The notes under the pieces: model-generated
Databases searched by the model: none
What the model saw: only the letters and a program-made list of their open reading frames with translations
What the model was told of the DNA's origin: nothing
Shown: piece by piece, positions 1 to 23,318 of the stretch
Layout of the letters: each line of letters starts with the position of its first letter
How positions within the stretch are numbered: position 1 is the first letter of the stretch
Assembly (NCBI RefSeq): GCF_020382885.2
Contig: NC_058494.1
Span: 13,100,001 to 13,164,000, forward strand
Length of the DNA: 64,000 nucleotides
DNA from: Scatophagus argus
Taxonomy: Eukaryota > Chordata > Actinopteri > Scatophagidae
Direction: 5' to 3'
Translations under genes and position numbers: made by a program

Positions 1-9998
<9,998 letters not shown>

Positions 9999-11724
9999 CC
10001 AAACCTGATGAAATGAAAAGCAAAAGGAAGATGTCTTGAATGTTGATTCAAGACTGCTGCCCCACTGCATGGCAAGCAGGGCACAGCAGAACATTATTTG
10101 GCAGATAGAACATGAAGTCAGGAGGGTTAAATGAGGGTCATTTGTGTGGATTAATCATATTGGTGACTGAATTTGGTAGCAGTCATTTATAGTATAGATG
10201 CGCTATTAATTTGTGTTTATCATCTTGAAAAAACCTTCCACTGAGCACATTTATTAAAAACAAAGCAATGACAAGATGTCTCTTGAGGATACCAGTGCCA
10301 ATGCATCTTGTTTCTTTATTGCCTCAAAGAACAAACTTGAAGCCTTTCCTTGAAAATCCATCTTTATGAATCCTTTTTGAGTTATGAAATGTTGCAATAT
10401 TCAGGGAGAATTAGACTGCATTCAGTAAATCATGGAAGGGTTTAATTACATCTTGTATGCAGCAAATAGTAAGATTTTATGCCATTTTAAATTACTATTT
10501 GTGCAGTGGAAAGTGTATTGATTCAGAGATACTTGAGAAATACATGCATATTTTTTTGATCAAATGGGTTTTTTTATGTGTTACTAAAATGCACTTTTTT
10601 TTATCAAGTAGTAAAAAAGTACACAAACTCAGAGAGTGATCAGGAAAATAATTAATAATGAAGTGTCTCACTTTAACATTCAACAAAGAAAGGATCTGTT
10701 GAAGCATGCAGAGGTGTGATTTTATAAAGCCATGTTGGAGAATGGCTGGGGGAAAGAAAGAGAGAACAGTTGAATGAACAGACGAGGTGCTGAAGTCTTG
10801 CCTCCGTCAGAGGTGACTGTTTCTATTAATTCTTCAAATCAAATAATAGCATGAAATAGTGTCTTTCATTCTCATATAGGTGATATTTTGAGCCAGTCTT
10901 TTGTACAAATATCTTATTTCACTGCAGTGAATAAATTGAGAACTTCCAGATAGGTAACTTGAGCTTTATAGACCTTGTATGGATGTTTATGTAAAGTCCA
11001 TAGTACATGTTTGTATGTAAAATCAACATGTGTCTAATTGTGGGAAGGGTGCTAAAGTAGAAACAATAAAATGTGTTTGAAAGGCCCTTTTCACTGCTGT
11101 GATCTTGAGCTTTATCTGCAAAAAAACTGAATAGGTTCTGTGTTTTTGTGACAGGGATGAAGAACTGTTGCATCATACGTCTTCCCTCATGTCCATTTAC
11201 AAACAGTGGTCAAACATATCTTTCACAGTATGACAAATATTTGCTGGAACTGCTGATTCCCTCATAGCTTTTACTGACTGGGAACCAAATTCCCTGTGAA
11301 GAACAAAACAAAACAAAACAAATTAGAAATTACCTCACATGAAAAAAGGGGCTGAGAAAGTAAATCCATGCTATAAATCTGACTTATGATTTCCATGGCA
11401 TTACTCCCAATCCAGACTTTATGACCTTTTCCGGTAACCCTTTTTTCAACTTTATCATTTCTAGGTGACACATAAAATTAGTATACCTGTAGCTGGTTTC
11501 ATAGTATGAATCAGCAGTTTCTCAGCTGTGATGAGAGAGACAGAAAATATCTGTGGTTGTCATAAAAAATAAGAAAATAAGAATCTTATCAGCCTGATTA
11601 TGCTTCTCATTTATCTGTCTCAATTAATGAATTTAATAAACTCCATCCATGTGTCACTACTCACTACACAAACCATACAATTCAAAAGATAAAGAGTGTT
11701 GATGACCTCTGAGGAAGCTGTGAA

Positions 11725-11749
11725 ACACACACACACACACACACACACA
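11725..11749. repeat. AC dinucleotide microsatellite
   Basis: A pure AC tract of about 12 units. Confidence 0.9.
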
Positions 11750-12249
11750 GTGCTGCTTTATTTCACCGCTAAATGTGACAACAAATATTACATTTGAATG
11801 AAACCGTAGATCCTCTCTGAGCTGTTAGCACCACCACATGGCCGTATAGTAGAAGGAGGCGTAAGACAGGTTTGAAATAAGTACATCACCATTTAGATCA
11901 AGTGCGGACAGGCTGGCAGCAAAGTCGCTGAGCCAGAGTAGTTTTGTTTCTCTGATGACACTTCGTTTAGTCGAGTGTCGAGGGTGTAACACAAAGCTTT
12001 CACCTTTTGAAGAGGAAATGTTCACATTTGAACAGAAATTCCATCAGTTTTCATTCATCGTGAGGATCCTTGTTTTTTTCCTAGTAGTGCTGGAAATTGT
12101 AACATCAGGGTCGTATCAGTTAGTCAGACTGCTGGCTGGCATCCTGACTCAGCCCTGACTGTCAGGGGAGGAGAAACAGGAACTCTGGGGCTATTTTGTG
12201 TTGTGCTATGTGCTATTTGTGCTATGTTGGGTCTTTTGGGTCCTTCTCT

Positions 12250-12425
12250 TTGGCCCCACTCGGTGGTGGAGGGTGGACTCAGCTTCTTTGGGGTACATCA
12301 CACAGATTCTCGATCAGGTTGGGATCTGGGGGGTCTGCAGGCCATTATTGTGGTCCTCAGGCCATTCCTGAACTCTTGAAATGTGACGGGGTACATTGTC
12401 CAGCTGGGGAGAGTGTCATTTACCT
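12250..12425 (-). mobile_element. Decayed Tc1/mariner-type transposase fragment
   Basis: Read on the minus strand, this stretch gives a pattern like the C-terminal catalytic part of Tc1/mariner transposases: DN-P-H (here PQLDNVPRH), then VQEWPEDHNNGL, then a piece like the PPQSPDLNPIENLWDV region (here PPQIPT followed in a shifted frame by LIENL). It is short, shifted and stopped, so inactive. No terminal inverted repeats were recognised. Family assignment is by remembered motif only; another DDE family is possible. Confidence 0.5.
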
Positions 12426-13003
12426 TAAGTGATTTCCATTTTTTTAAATGACCTTGACCTCTGACTATCTAAATGTAAACAGACTGTCTTAAGAGTCTGT
12501 ATATCTGCCTTAGGTATCACGTTCAAGGGAATGGGACGGAAGGACAACCCAAAACATAAACATAAAAAATAAATTAAGGTTGGCTCGAAGAAGGCTGTGT
12601 GGCCGTGATCCTTTGTACCACTCACTGTTTATAATGTCATCATGTTGTATTTACTGTCTGAGTTCTTCTGAATCAACTTTTAAGAAAAATATATTGGTCC
12701 TTAGCTTTGAAGTACAACAGCGGCAGAAAGAGAAGGAGGAATGTACATTATGCTTGTAATTGTGTGTCTAACCCCCAGAAATTAAAAAGGGAAAAAAAGG
12801 ACATTGAATAGATAGCAAAGAAACAACACAGAACTATAAAATTAGCATAAAAAGTATGACGTTGTTCATATTGTCGCATCTCTGCAATGAAAATTCATAC
12901 AAAACCTGTCAGTGGGTTGCGAACTAGCATTCAACAACTCCCATTTGTCTGACAGCACGTGAATGCAGCAGGAGTCACGCGTTGTTTGCTTCTCAGTGCA
13001 AAT

Positions 13004-16000
13004 ATGGCGGATGATGGAGAGTCGTTGGAATCCTGGCTTAGTAAGTTCTTATTTAAACTCTTTTTTAGCGTATTTTCTCACATTAGAGGCATGAGCTAAT
13101 GTGCTGGATAATTGTAGATGTCCAAAACGTTACTCGGACACACATGACAGTGCCGAATCTGAAAACTATCGCGCTAATTCGTCTGTGTTGTCAGGAAGTG
13201 TCTACAGACAGCTGCTGGCAACTGATGGTTGTAGCTAGCCAAAATCAGTTTTGATTTTTGGTTTATTTGTGTCCTGAATTGAGCTTGTAGTTGGCATATT
13301 GAAATGCTCGCTAGAATGTGATTATTCTCTTCCACTGGTGACCAGCACTACGCTTTTGCATGTGCTCCCTGTGTTTTACGACGGCTGTTGTAAACACCCT
13401 GATGGGTTAACTTGATCAAGTTTATGAGGGACATGCAACAGAAAAAATAAACGGGATCAGAGATGTGTCTGCGGGCTGTCAAGGAGAGAATCAACTGCCT
13501 GGAATTCCTGTACAAAGACCTTGTGTTTGGCTTTTATGATGGCTGCAGTTCATAGGAAAAACAGTGCTGTATTGCTAATGTTTTTATTACCTTTGCAAAA
13601 TTTCACATTCACGAAACAAAATTTTGTGATAGAAAACCCTCATTTAATTTTTTTCAATAAAAGGAATGCAACAACAGAAAAATTATTCAGCATTTTGCAA
13701 ATCTCAAAGCCTCAAAAAAACCCCTAATATGTGTTAATTGTTTATTTGTTTTAAATGCTGGCCCTTTCTGTTTGTTTTCTTTTTGATTAATTTATTTACC
13801 CCTTAACCAGTGGCATTCTTGTCCATTGATGTGTACTATTGCTGATCTGGTCCTTGTAAGCTGGTCTTGGAAGGGATCGAGCTTGATGCTCGAGAGTTGA
13901 CTTAAATCTTGTTAAAGGTAGATGTGTCACAAATGTCCAGCCTTCATTAGCTTTCCATTGACAGGATAGACTGTTTTAGGTTTATCTACTGGCAGATTAT
14001 ATCTTTCTCTTTTCAGACAAAGCCACCAACCCTTCCAACAGACAGGAAGACTGGGAGTATATAATGGGATTCTGTGACCAAATTAATAAGGAACTTGAAG
14101 GGTATGGTCACATTCTTTCAATAAACTCAGTTTCACTCACGATTTTGCTAACGTTGCTCATGTGTGTCCTCATTGTGATAAACATGTGGAGGTTATTATG
14201 ATGCCTGGACTCTGGGTTGCTTTTGTTCATGAGTTTGTATTGGATTTTTTTTTCTTTCCATTATATTTTTTCAGCCCACAGATATCTGTTAGACTGTTGG
14301 CTCACAAGATTCAGTCCCCTCAGGAATGGGAGGCGATACAAGCGTTAACGGTCTGTAGTGTTATCATTTCACTGTGCGTTGCACCTTGACTTTCCTCAGC
14401 CTTAAGTGTTACAGTTAGTAAATATTTATCTTGGTTTGTTTTCTTTGTGTAGGTTCTCGAGGCTTGTATGAAGAACTGTGGGCGAAGGTTTCACAACGAA
14501 GTTGGGAAATTTAGGTTTTTAAATGAATTAATTAAAGTGATTTCACCCAAAGTAAGTAACATAATAATCTAATTATGATATGTTTACTTGATGTTTGGTG
14601 TCAATCTAAGCTGAACATTTGTTATTTTTTAGTATCTGGGAGACAAAGTGTCAGAGAGAGTGAAGACAAAAGTGATTGAGATGCTGTACAGTTGGACCGT
14701 GTCTCTACCAGATGAAGCAAAAATCTGTGAAGCGTATCAGATGCTGAAGTCACAAAGTGAGAAACCAGCCACTTTTAAACTGTTAAACTACACTAATAAC
14801 ATATAATAACACAGTAAATAAAAATGTGAATGTGTAAAGGTGTCATCCAAAACGGTTGATGTCTGGTTTGTAGTCTTTTAAAATAATTTTGTCACCTTGA
14901 TGTGCCAAAACTGTCATTTCAAGAGTAGACTATCTGTTTCTTCTGATTTCTATTTTAGGCATTGTGTTAGCTGACCCAGACATCTCTCTTGATGCCACAT
15001 TAATACCATCACCTTCTCCACGACCAAAGAATCCTGTGTTTGATGATGAGAAGAAGAGCAAGGTGAGAAGAGTTATTTTTGGATGTTTTTGCGAACATTG
15101 CAAGATTATGCACACAATGCACACTCTTTATGCTTGTTTTATCTTTATTACAGATACACACTTTCAGTTTCAGTCTTTCTGTTGAGTTAAGCTAAACTAT
15201 TTCCTGTCTGTAGCATCACATGTTACAGACAAGGTCTCAATCTTCTCTTCTAACTCGTGCATACTCGTGCAGCAAATAATCATATTGCCCTAAATGTTGA
15301 ATTATTCCTGTATTTTTTTCTGTATATATATACATCCCATTTTCAGTAGAAATTAAAACCTGAAGTGAAATGATATCAATAATTGGTTAAACCAGTCTAC
15401 ATATTGTAGAGTGGGAAGTTTTAAAGGATCCAAGGAGAAAGAAGCTCTCCCTCTTCCTCTCTTTCGTCTGTTCTCTCGTTCTTGCATCAGTTGCTAAGGG
15501 CTTTGCATGGTAACCTTCCACAGAATGCCACACTCCAGTACCTTACTGGTCACAGCACACCAAAAGGGGTTGTGACTGCATGTTTGCTTTTTGTGGAGTG
15601 CAGTTGATCTATGGATGAGGTTTGTTTTTTTAAGAGTCTGGGAGCTGGAATGGCTTTGCTGCTTATTTCTGGGTAATCTGTGGGAAACGAGCTTGAATGT
15701 TTATTCACTCATGGTTTTCTCATCCCCTTCCAGAGATTAGCAGAACTTCTTAAGAGCAAAAAGTCTGAAGATCTGCAGGAGGCAAATCGGCTCATTAAGA
15801 GCATGGTCAAGGAGGTGTGTGAGTGCCAAAATGAAAATGTTTTAATTGTTTGTATTTTAATTCATTCTTAGTTCTGGTGACTTTCTTCTAGAGAAATTAA
15901 AAATAACTTACTGCATGCTCAGTTTTCATCTCAAAGCTTGTGTTTATGCCACAGATTGTATAAGATGGACTGTGCGTCTTCAGTTTCTCCCACTGTACCA

Positions 16001-19000
16001 AAGAATTTTCCTGGGTACAAGCGCTGCCATCTTGCACTGGTGATGTCATTTGGAGTAGTGGTCGGGTGGTGGAGCTGAGGGAGCGAGTTCCCTCCCATAC
16101 ACCCACTAAGCTGTGGCTCATGATGTGGATCCCCTTTTTATAGCATCAAATAATTCAAATCAAACTCATCAGAAAAATGAACAATTGAACATACATTAGT
16201 GTGATTAGAGCTGTCAAAATGAAAAGAAAACCCTGATATCCCTGCTAACACGGACAGCAAGGACTTTATGGAGTTACTTTATGGAGTTTATGGAGCCATC
16301 CACCAGGGGAGATCAAGATGTTTTGACCTCACTTTTTGGCAGCTGCCATGTCTTCTGTCTTTATATACAGTCAGTGGTTAACAGAGTTTTTTGTTTGTTT
16401 GTTTGTTTTATTCAGGATGAGATGAGAACACAAAAAGTGACAAAGCAAAAGAGCACACTGGAGGCGGTCAACAATAGTGTCAAACTCCTTAACGAGATGC
16501 TTGCTCACTTCAGCCCGGAAGACTCCACAGACGGAGACAAGGATCTCATTAGGGTTCGTTCTTCACAAGTTAAGGCTCAGTTGACCTTTTGAGACAGCTT
16601 TCCATAAATCTTCGGCATTAATTGACCTTTTTGGAAAGAGTATGGCGAACCTTACCCATACGGCCCCAAAGCAGTGTGAAGTAATTTATTGGTATTCGAT
16701 TTAACCTTGCAAGAAGCTGTGAATACTATTTTTATCAGTTTTTCTCTTGAAGTAAAGAAATACACTCTGTGAGCAGCTCAAATTAAGTTATTTTCAAAAT
16801 GAAGACACAGACTCTTTATGTAATGATAGGATTCTTTGCAGATGTGTAACAGTATGTGTATTTAAGTGATGTTTATCATGTAAGCGTATCACTTTTCTCA
16901 TGAATGAAATTCAAGGTATGAATATTCGGTGATATTTTTTTTTCTTTTGTTGAACCTTTTTCTCCAGGAGCTGTATGGTGACTGTGACAAGCTCAGGCAA
17001 ACAGTGTTTCAACTTGCCACTGAGACCGAGGATAATGACAGCAGCTTGGGTAAGAAACCCTGCAATTCGTCCCTGATGCTTATGACTTGCTCCTGGAATC
17101 CAAATTTAAGTATCAAACGCTTGAGTCATGATTCTGGGAGGCCTTGTGCTCATGTAAGACCAGCATCCTGTTGGACCAGAATGCTCATACAGTTGCCAAA
17201 TTTTGCAAACATTGTGGAAAAATGTGACTGTTTTTTACTGCAGCCATCTCATGAATTTTATAAACCTTACCAGAGTCCTACCTTTTAAAATGCACTTATC
17301 AGGAGACATTCTACAGGCCAGTGATGACCTCTCTCATGTCATTAATTCCTATAAGAAGATTGTGGAAGGACAGACCATCAATGGAGAGTTTGAAGAAGCA
17401 CAACAAATAAAAACATCAGTCAGACAAGGTACATTTTAGTGTAAGCAGAGCGTTGTATTATTATTATTACTGTTGTGTTTGTCTGATTAGAAAAGAGAGA
17501 AGCGTTTCTTGGAAGAAACATGCAAAGATTAAGTTGTTGTAATTTTGGAAAATAGCTGTTCACAGCCAAGTCTGTTATTGTTTCAAGTAAATGGGAAATT
17601 GTTCTTGGAAATGAACAGAACTCCTGCCTTGCCAAATATTTTGGGATGTGGCAGAGATCTTAACAGGAAAATATCACCCCTCTGTTTTGTTTTTGTGCTT
17701 GACTTGTACTTGTTTTTGTTATCTGAAAGGCACTAGCCACACAAACCAGTCTGAGATTCTGATTGACCTGGTGGGTCTGGGCATCCAGAGCGTCTCTCCC
17801 CCACAGCAGAGACCCCTGACTTCCACTGTGTCTATTCCTGCTGACCTTTTGTGTGGGACTGCTGCCACTGACCCTCAGTCTCCCAGCCCCAGCACACCCA
17901 CTGCAGCACTCTCTCTGCTGGATGAAGAGCTGCTATCTTTAGGTAGCATACAATATAATGCAGTTAATATGAATTTCTTGGACATGTTGGACATTAACCG
18001 TCGTTTAACAAGTTTTCTTGTCTCGACATGTTTTGTGTTTAGGCCTCAACGAAACTGTTTCTGTTCCAAGTAAATCAACACATGTAAACCCGAGCAATCA
18101 TTTGCCATCTTTACAGGTATTTAAATTACCTTCAGTAATTCATGATAATGTCAAGTATTGTTTATTACTCTTTAGCAATGACAATGCTTTCATCACCATG
18201 TATTCCAGGATTCCAGTCAAGATTTGGCTCTTTTTGACACCACTTCATCTCCAGTTCCTGCGTTCTCTACATCTACACTTTTTCCAGATGCCCTCTCTAT
18301 AGCCCCAGTTAGTCCATCTACAACTGCCCCTGTCTTGAATTTCTCTCTACCTGTGGTGTCCACACCTACTGCTTTTCCACAATCTGTCTCAACAACATCA
18401 GTTGCATTCCCACAGCCCCTCAATTCAGTATTTACCACCACTTTCCCAGCTGATCTTCGACAGTCATTTGGCACAGCCTCGCCTGCTCCCCCTGCCAACC
18501 CTGTCTCTTCACGGCCGATCTCCACTTCAGCTTCTCTCAGTCACAATTTGCAAGACCTTGCAGACCTTGCTGTGCTGGATCTGGGCAGTCCTAGAAGGTG
18601 AGTGATACTTGTGCTGCAAGATAAAACTGGTGGGGTGGCTTTGGATCAGCTCCAACCCTGTCTGTGTGTCACACATAGTATCTTAGATGCTGGATTACAT
18701 TTTAAAACACTCTCAGTAAATATTGTATGTTTTAAAGAAATGCACTGAATGGCCTGAGTGGATGTGCAAGTGTGTACATTTAAAGGTACTTCTGTCCACT
18801 GAGTGATGTTTCTGTTCTGCCATTTGACTTTTCAAGTACATCTCAAATACTAATTTCCATATGGCAGATTGAGCCGCAGAGTTCCTTGAAATGTTTTTGA
18901 GAGCAATATCTAGATTAGATTTTTAAAAACTGAAGAGCGCTTTGTATTTCTCAGTTTTACCAAATATGTGAAGATTGTGACTAATTATGTTAAGGGGATC

Positions 19001-20960
19001 ATGTTAAGTGTCACATGGTTGAGATTTTGTTTGTAGGGTGAACCCAAGGGCCTTCGATTTCCACGAATGATTACAACAGCATTTCTTTCATCTTACCCCC
19101 ATTTATTTTGTTGTTATCGATGTTTGTCTTTACAAGCTTAAGCATTATATATATTATATCTAATAATATTATTATTATACACACAGTGCGCTCAGTGGGA
19201 TGGACTCTGGCAGGCTTCTGGTCAAGAGTGATGATCTGCTCACTCCTACCACCCTGTCTTCTTGTCTTGGTGTCACCTCCACCACATCCACCACATCCAC
19301 CTCTCTGCTCCAAGCAGTGTCCACTCCAAGTGCAAAGAGTCAGGCGGATGACAGCACTCTGTTACACTCCCCTTCCCCCACCCTCCCTCTGAGTCAGGCC
19401 AGTCCAGGAAGGGAACAAGAGGTCTCCCTGGCCAACATCTTCGTCCCTTTGGATGTCATCAAGCCCAGTGAGTTACATGAAATATTCTTTATTTTTTGGT
19501 TTTAGGTTTTTGGACTATTTCAATTGAATTTGCAAAAGTTCTAAGTGAGCACTGGAACAAGGCAGACAAGAGGACATTTAATCTAATTTAGTAATATGGA
19601 TAAATATAGATATGATGTTGTGCACATTTTACAGTGTTCATAACAGTTCTATTACCAAATAGGCTTTCATCCTCAAAAATTTTTGTATACCTCAGTCAGC
19701 TACAGTGAGTCTAGGAATTGGTCACCATTTCAACATCAGCAGTCTAAAAGGAAAATCACGCCTGATCAGACAACCTTGTCAGAATAACCTGTAGAGAGGA
19801 TAATCAGAGAGAGAGAGAGATTAAAGGAACAGAGTGATCATGTGTATAAACTGCAGGCAATTAAGTAAATGCCAACTATTTTCTAGTATTTTTATTTGAA
19901 GCTTATTCGTGGTTGGAAATTTGAACTATAGACAATATTGCCACTCAGTGGTGATATTAACAGACTTAATAGAACTAAAGAAGACACTGGTTGATGTTTT
20001 CCCCATTAATAATTATCCCAACATGTGCAAAATGAAGGACAGGCATGCCTTCAGGACCGATTAAACTGGGAGCAATAAGAGGCTGTTGATTTTGATCACT
20101 CAACACTTTTAAAAAGAAAACTAGCCATTGCTGATGTGCCCTCTTAATGTCTCACATTTTGCTTTTCACCTTCGTGTGATGTTTTTAAGGTCAAGCGTGC
20201 CCAGTGACAGCGTATGACAAAAATGGAGTGCGTGTTCTCCTGCATTTCGCCACCGACTGTCCAGCGGGTAGACCTGATATACTGGTGATGGTGGCGTCCA
20301 TGCTTAGCACAGCCCCGCTGCCTGTCAAGGACATTGTTCTCCAGGCTGCTGTACCCAAGGTAAAAGAGTCTGTGCTGCTGTGATATCACTGTCATTGCCC
20401 TGGAAACTACACAGTGTGAATTTATATTTCAAAATATTCATTTTGGAAGTCGTTCAACTTCTTAAACTGAAGATGAATTTGATGTGGGTTGCTGCTTCTG
20501 TTAATTCTTCAGATGATGAAAGTGAGACTGCAACCACCCTCAGGGACAGAGCTGGCTCCTTTTAACCCAATCCTTCCCCCTGCTTCCATCACTCAGGTCA
20601 TACTGCTTGCCAATCCTCTTAAGGTAGAGCTTTTTTGGAGTTCAACCATTAATTAATGCATTAGTTCTGCAGTATTTTTACCTTTGTTCAAGGTCGTACC
20701 AGTTACCTCATCTTACAGTCATGCCAACCAGTGTACTATGAGGATATTAGGATCACCAACATCGAAGTTGCAAGATCGAATGATTTCCAGCAAGCTAATA
20801 AAAGGTGGCAGTCTGAGTGTGTGTGTGTGCATGTGTATCTGTTTTACAGGAAAAGGTTCGGATGAGGTACAAGCTCACGTTCACGCTGGGAGAGCAGTCA
20901 CACGCTGAAGTGGGTGAGGTGAATGAGTTTCCGCCTGCTGACAGATGGGAGGCTCTATAG
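13004..20960 (+). CDS. gga3: GGA3, ADP-ribosylation-factor-binding clathrin adaptor
   Basis: Seventeen coding exons join in phase to 766 codons: 13004-13040, 14017-14101, 14275-14350, 14453-14551, 14633-14756, 14959-15062, 15734-15814, 16416-16553, 16968-17049, 17303-17428, 17730-17942, 18043-18116, 18209-18597, 19187-19467, 20190-20359, 20513-20623, 20850-20960. The start MADDGESLESWL matches GGA3 rather than GGA1 or GGA2. Domains in order: VHS (about 1-145, with LLAHKIQSPQEWEAIQALTV), GAT (about 175-300, with LQEANRLIKSMVKE and ETEDNDSSLG), a Ser/Thr/Pro-rich hinge, and a C-terminal GAE ear (about 625-766) ending FPPADRWEAL. The hinge has a clathrin-box-like LIDL (328-331) and an internal acidic dileucine DEELL (382-386), which in mammalian GGAs binds the protein's own VHS domain. 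Known role: ARF-GTP-dependent sorting of acidic-dileucine cargo from the trans-Golgi network to endosomes. The ATG is preceded by AAT and followed by GCG; no competing start is evident. The gene looks intact. Confidence 0.95.
15949..16377. mobile_element. Inverted-repeat MITE, copy 1 (gga3 intron 7)
   Basis: The left end reads CCACAGATTGTATAAGATGG. The right end, reverse-complemented, begins CCACTGACTGTATATAAAGA. These are imperfect terminal inverted repeats of one short non-autonomous element, about 430 bp, with no coding capacity. A second copy of the same family is at about 35.87-36.36 kb. It lies wholly inside intron 7 of gga3, ending about 38 bp before exon 8, so the exon's pyrimidine tract comes just after the element. 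Confidence 0.7.
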
Positions 20961-22202
20961 CCTTTAAACTGACCAGACACTTCTTTAACAAGTGAGTGGG
21001 GCAGTGCAGCTCAGAGGTCAAGAGAAAGAGCAGTATTGTATGGGGTTTAGGGAAATTTTGAAGAATATTATGTAAACTTTAAAGGACTTTAAAGGAGTTT
21101 TTCTGCTTGAGATTTCCCATTGAAGTAGCCAAAGTCCTGTAGCTTACATCCAAATTAAATTTTACTACGGTGCCAGCTAGTCAGTGTGATACAGTAGCAA
21201 ATAATGTGAAGTGTCTGAATGTGGATTACGGTTATCTGGGGAATTCATTGGTAATGTTAAATAGCACTAAGTTATTATTAAGTTGTTAATATTATTATAC
21301 TTTTTTGCCGTCAGTTTAATGTCCATATCCTGTTCCTCCTGTCTCTGAGTTGTATCAGAACAAATTAGAAAATATTTGCACATTTGGATGCCAGACTGTC
21401 TTAATTACAGCAAAAACATCAGTATGAACATATGACTACAACCTGCATTTCACATGATTTGCTGATAACAATGTATGATAACACTGTTTTATGCTTGAGA
21501 CACTGGACCAGAGCAGACAAGATCCCCTCTGTGGCTAAATACCAGACACTCGGCTCATTAAGAATTGGTTACTTCCAGTTGACTTCCTCCATGATGCATT
21601 ACCACTGCTGAATACTTCTGTTTGTTTTGTGGGTTCTATACTAGCTCACAGCTCAGATGCTTTTTAGTCTTTCAGTATTTATTGTCATGAACGTGTTATT
21701 TATTTGGGTTTGGGGAGAACGGTATCAGATCCTTCCTGTATTGTATTGCAGTTGACAGCTGTTTTCCTTCCACATTGGGGTAAGAAAAGCACAAATCAGT
21801 AGTGGTCTGTCACAGACCAACGTTACAAAATAATGACACAAACAGTTTATAATATGTTACATTATGTAGCAAGAGGGTGGATTCTGATGAATAGAATGAA
21901 TGAATAGATGTTCAGGCTGTGCACTCTAGATGGTATTTTAACAACAGCCTTGTTACCCCTTTTCTTTGGCAGGTACAACATAAACTATTAAGGACAAGGA
22001 CCAAATGTATACATTAAGTGGATGTACTTAAGGAAGACAGGAGACAGAAAGGCATACTTAAGTTAATTAAATTCCATGTATAGCTTTGTCCTTTCTCCAG
22101 AAGTAAGATCATGTTGTGGAAACTGAGCAAAAGGTTTTCCACTCTGGGTGAACTGTAAATGTTTAGCATGAGGGGCGTTTCCCATGTAATCCATGTATCA
22201 TT

Positions 22203-22255
22203 CAGAATCAGAATCAGAATCAGAATACCTTTATTTATCCCTGAAGGGAAATTCT
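22203..22255 (-). mobile_element. Truncated retroelement 3' tail
   Basis: Four CAGAAT-type units run into ACCTTTATTTATCCCTGAAG and GGAAATT. This is the common fish motif ending in tandem repeats, here read with the tail on the low-coordinate side, so the element points to the minus strand. Only the extreme end is present. Family not determined (LINE or a SINE sharing its tail); a related tail is at about 40.52-40.58 kb. Confidence 0.6.
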
Positions 22256-22744
22256 TATTCTAATTCGTTCATTTGGCATTCCTATCAGAATCAAAAATCA
22301 AAAAAATGGAAAAATGACACTTGATTTTTTCCACTTTTGATTTTATGCTCAGGTCAAATATAGAATATTTGAAAAATTTGAATTTGATGCTTCATTTTCC
22401 TTGTACTTACTTTTTTTTTCATCACTTTCAAAAACAAAAAAAATGAAAAACAAGTCATTTTTCCAGTTTCTGATTTTTGATTCTAAAAGGACTGTCAAAT
22501 GAACAAATGATACCAAACTAGGAAAAGATTTCTTCAGTTTAAGTAGTTAAAAAAACAGCATTAGTTTTACCATGTGGTTACATAAAAAACGGGCTTTATT
22601 TTTGTGTGTTTTTTTTTTTTTAGGCTATTTGTGCTATATAGGAGGTTCTCAACATATTTCTTATAAAATGTATTTATTTGTCTTAGATTGTTAAATGAAC
22701 TTGTCATTGCATATTTTTTGAAAAGCTATTTCGGTGCATGCAAA

Positions 22745-22750
22745 AATAAA
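22745..22750 (+). terminator. Possible poly(A) signal for gga3
   Basis: A canonical AATAAA hexamer in an AT-rich context about 1.8 kb after the gga3 stop codon. It is the first clear canonical hexamer noticed; actual use is unknown. Confidence 0.35.
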
Positions 22751-23318
22751 GAGTGAGACTTATCTGTTTTTAATACAGTTTTTGCATATTTTTGCCTAAT
22801 TTTTCAGTGTCCGAAGACTAATGTCAATTCAGTAGCATATTAACCACAGTGTTCTTGATGTGTATTTTTATTCCATGATAGTAAGATTATTTGAGGAAAA
22901 TTAGAAATACCAAATTGTTATTGCTGTTTTATTAAAATTTAAGCAGCTTAGTAATTTAGCTGGTTGAAGCTATCACTGTTCAATAGGTACTGACCTTTTT
23001 GTGTGGAAAAGCTGAATCTGCAAAGTAATTAACAGATGACACATAAATGAAGTGGAAGTGCAGCCTTTTTTCTTGAAATGTTGTGGAGCTGAAGTTTAAA
23101 GTAATATAAAATGGACGTACTCTAGTAAAGTACATGTAAAATACGACAGAGTACTTCCACCGTTTATGTGCAAATAGATGACTCTGGAAGTGTGTGTATG
23201 TGTGCATGAATTACATCTGGTTGATCTGGCGCAGCTGTGTGCGCCGCAGCCGACGCAAAGTGGCGCGCCAGACAGCGCAGCCGCAGCAGAACAGGCGCGG
23301 ACAGACATAGCAGCAGCC

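Larger units (their letters stand above)
9999..13003. other. Intergenic DNA between the GRB2 remnant and gga3
   Basis: No gene recognised. In human the MRPS7, MIF4GD and SLC25A19 genes lie between GRB2 and GGA3, and nothing like them is seen here. The interval contains a CA microsatellite (11725-11749) and a transposase-like fragment near 12.25-12.42 kb, listed separately. The last few hundred bases should hold the gga3 promoter, but I see no clear TATA box. Confidence 0.5.
20961..23318. other. gga3 3' region and sumo2 upstream DNA
   Basis: No further gene recognised. The gga3 3' untranslated region begins here. The first clear AATAAA I see is at 22745-22750, so the UTR could be up to about 1.8 kb unless a variant signal is used earlier. 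A short retroelement tail lies at 22203-22255. In human, NUP85 sits between GGA3 and SUMO2 on the opposite strand; no trace of it was seen. The final 100 bases become CpG-rich, including a GGCGCGCC site near 23262, and probably form the sumo2 promoter and 5' UTR. Confidence 0.5.
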
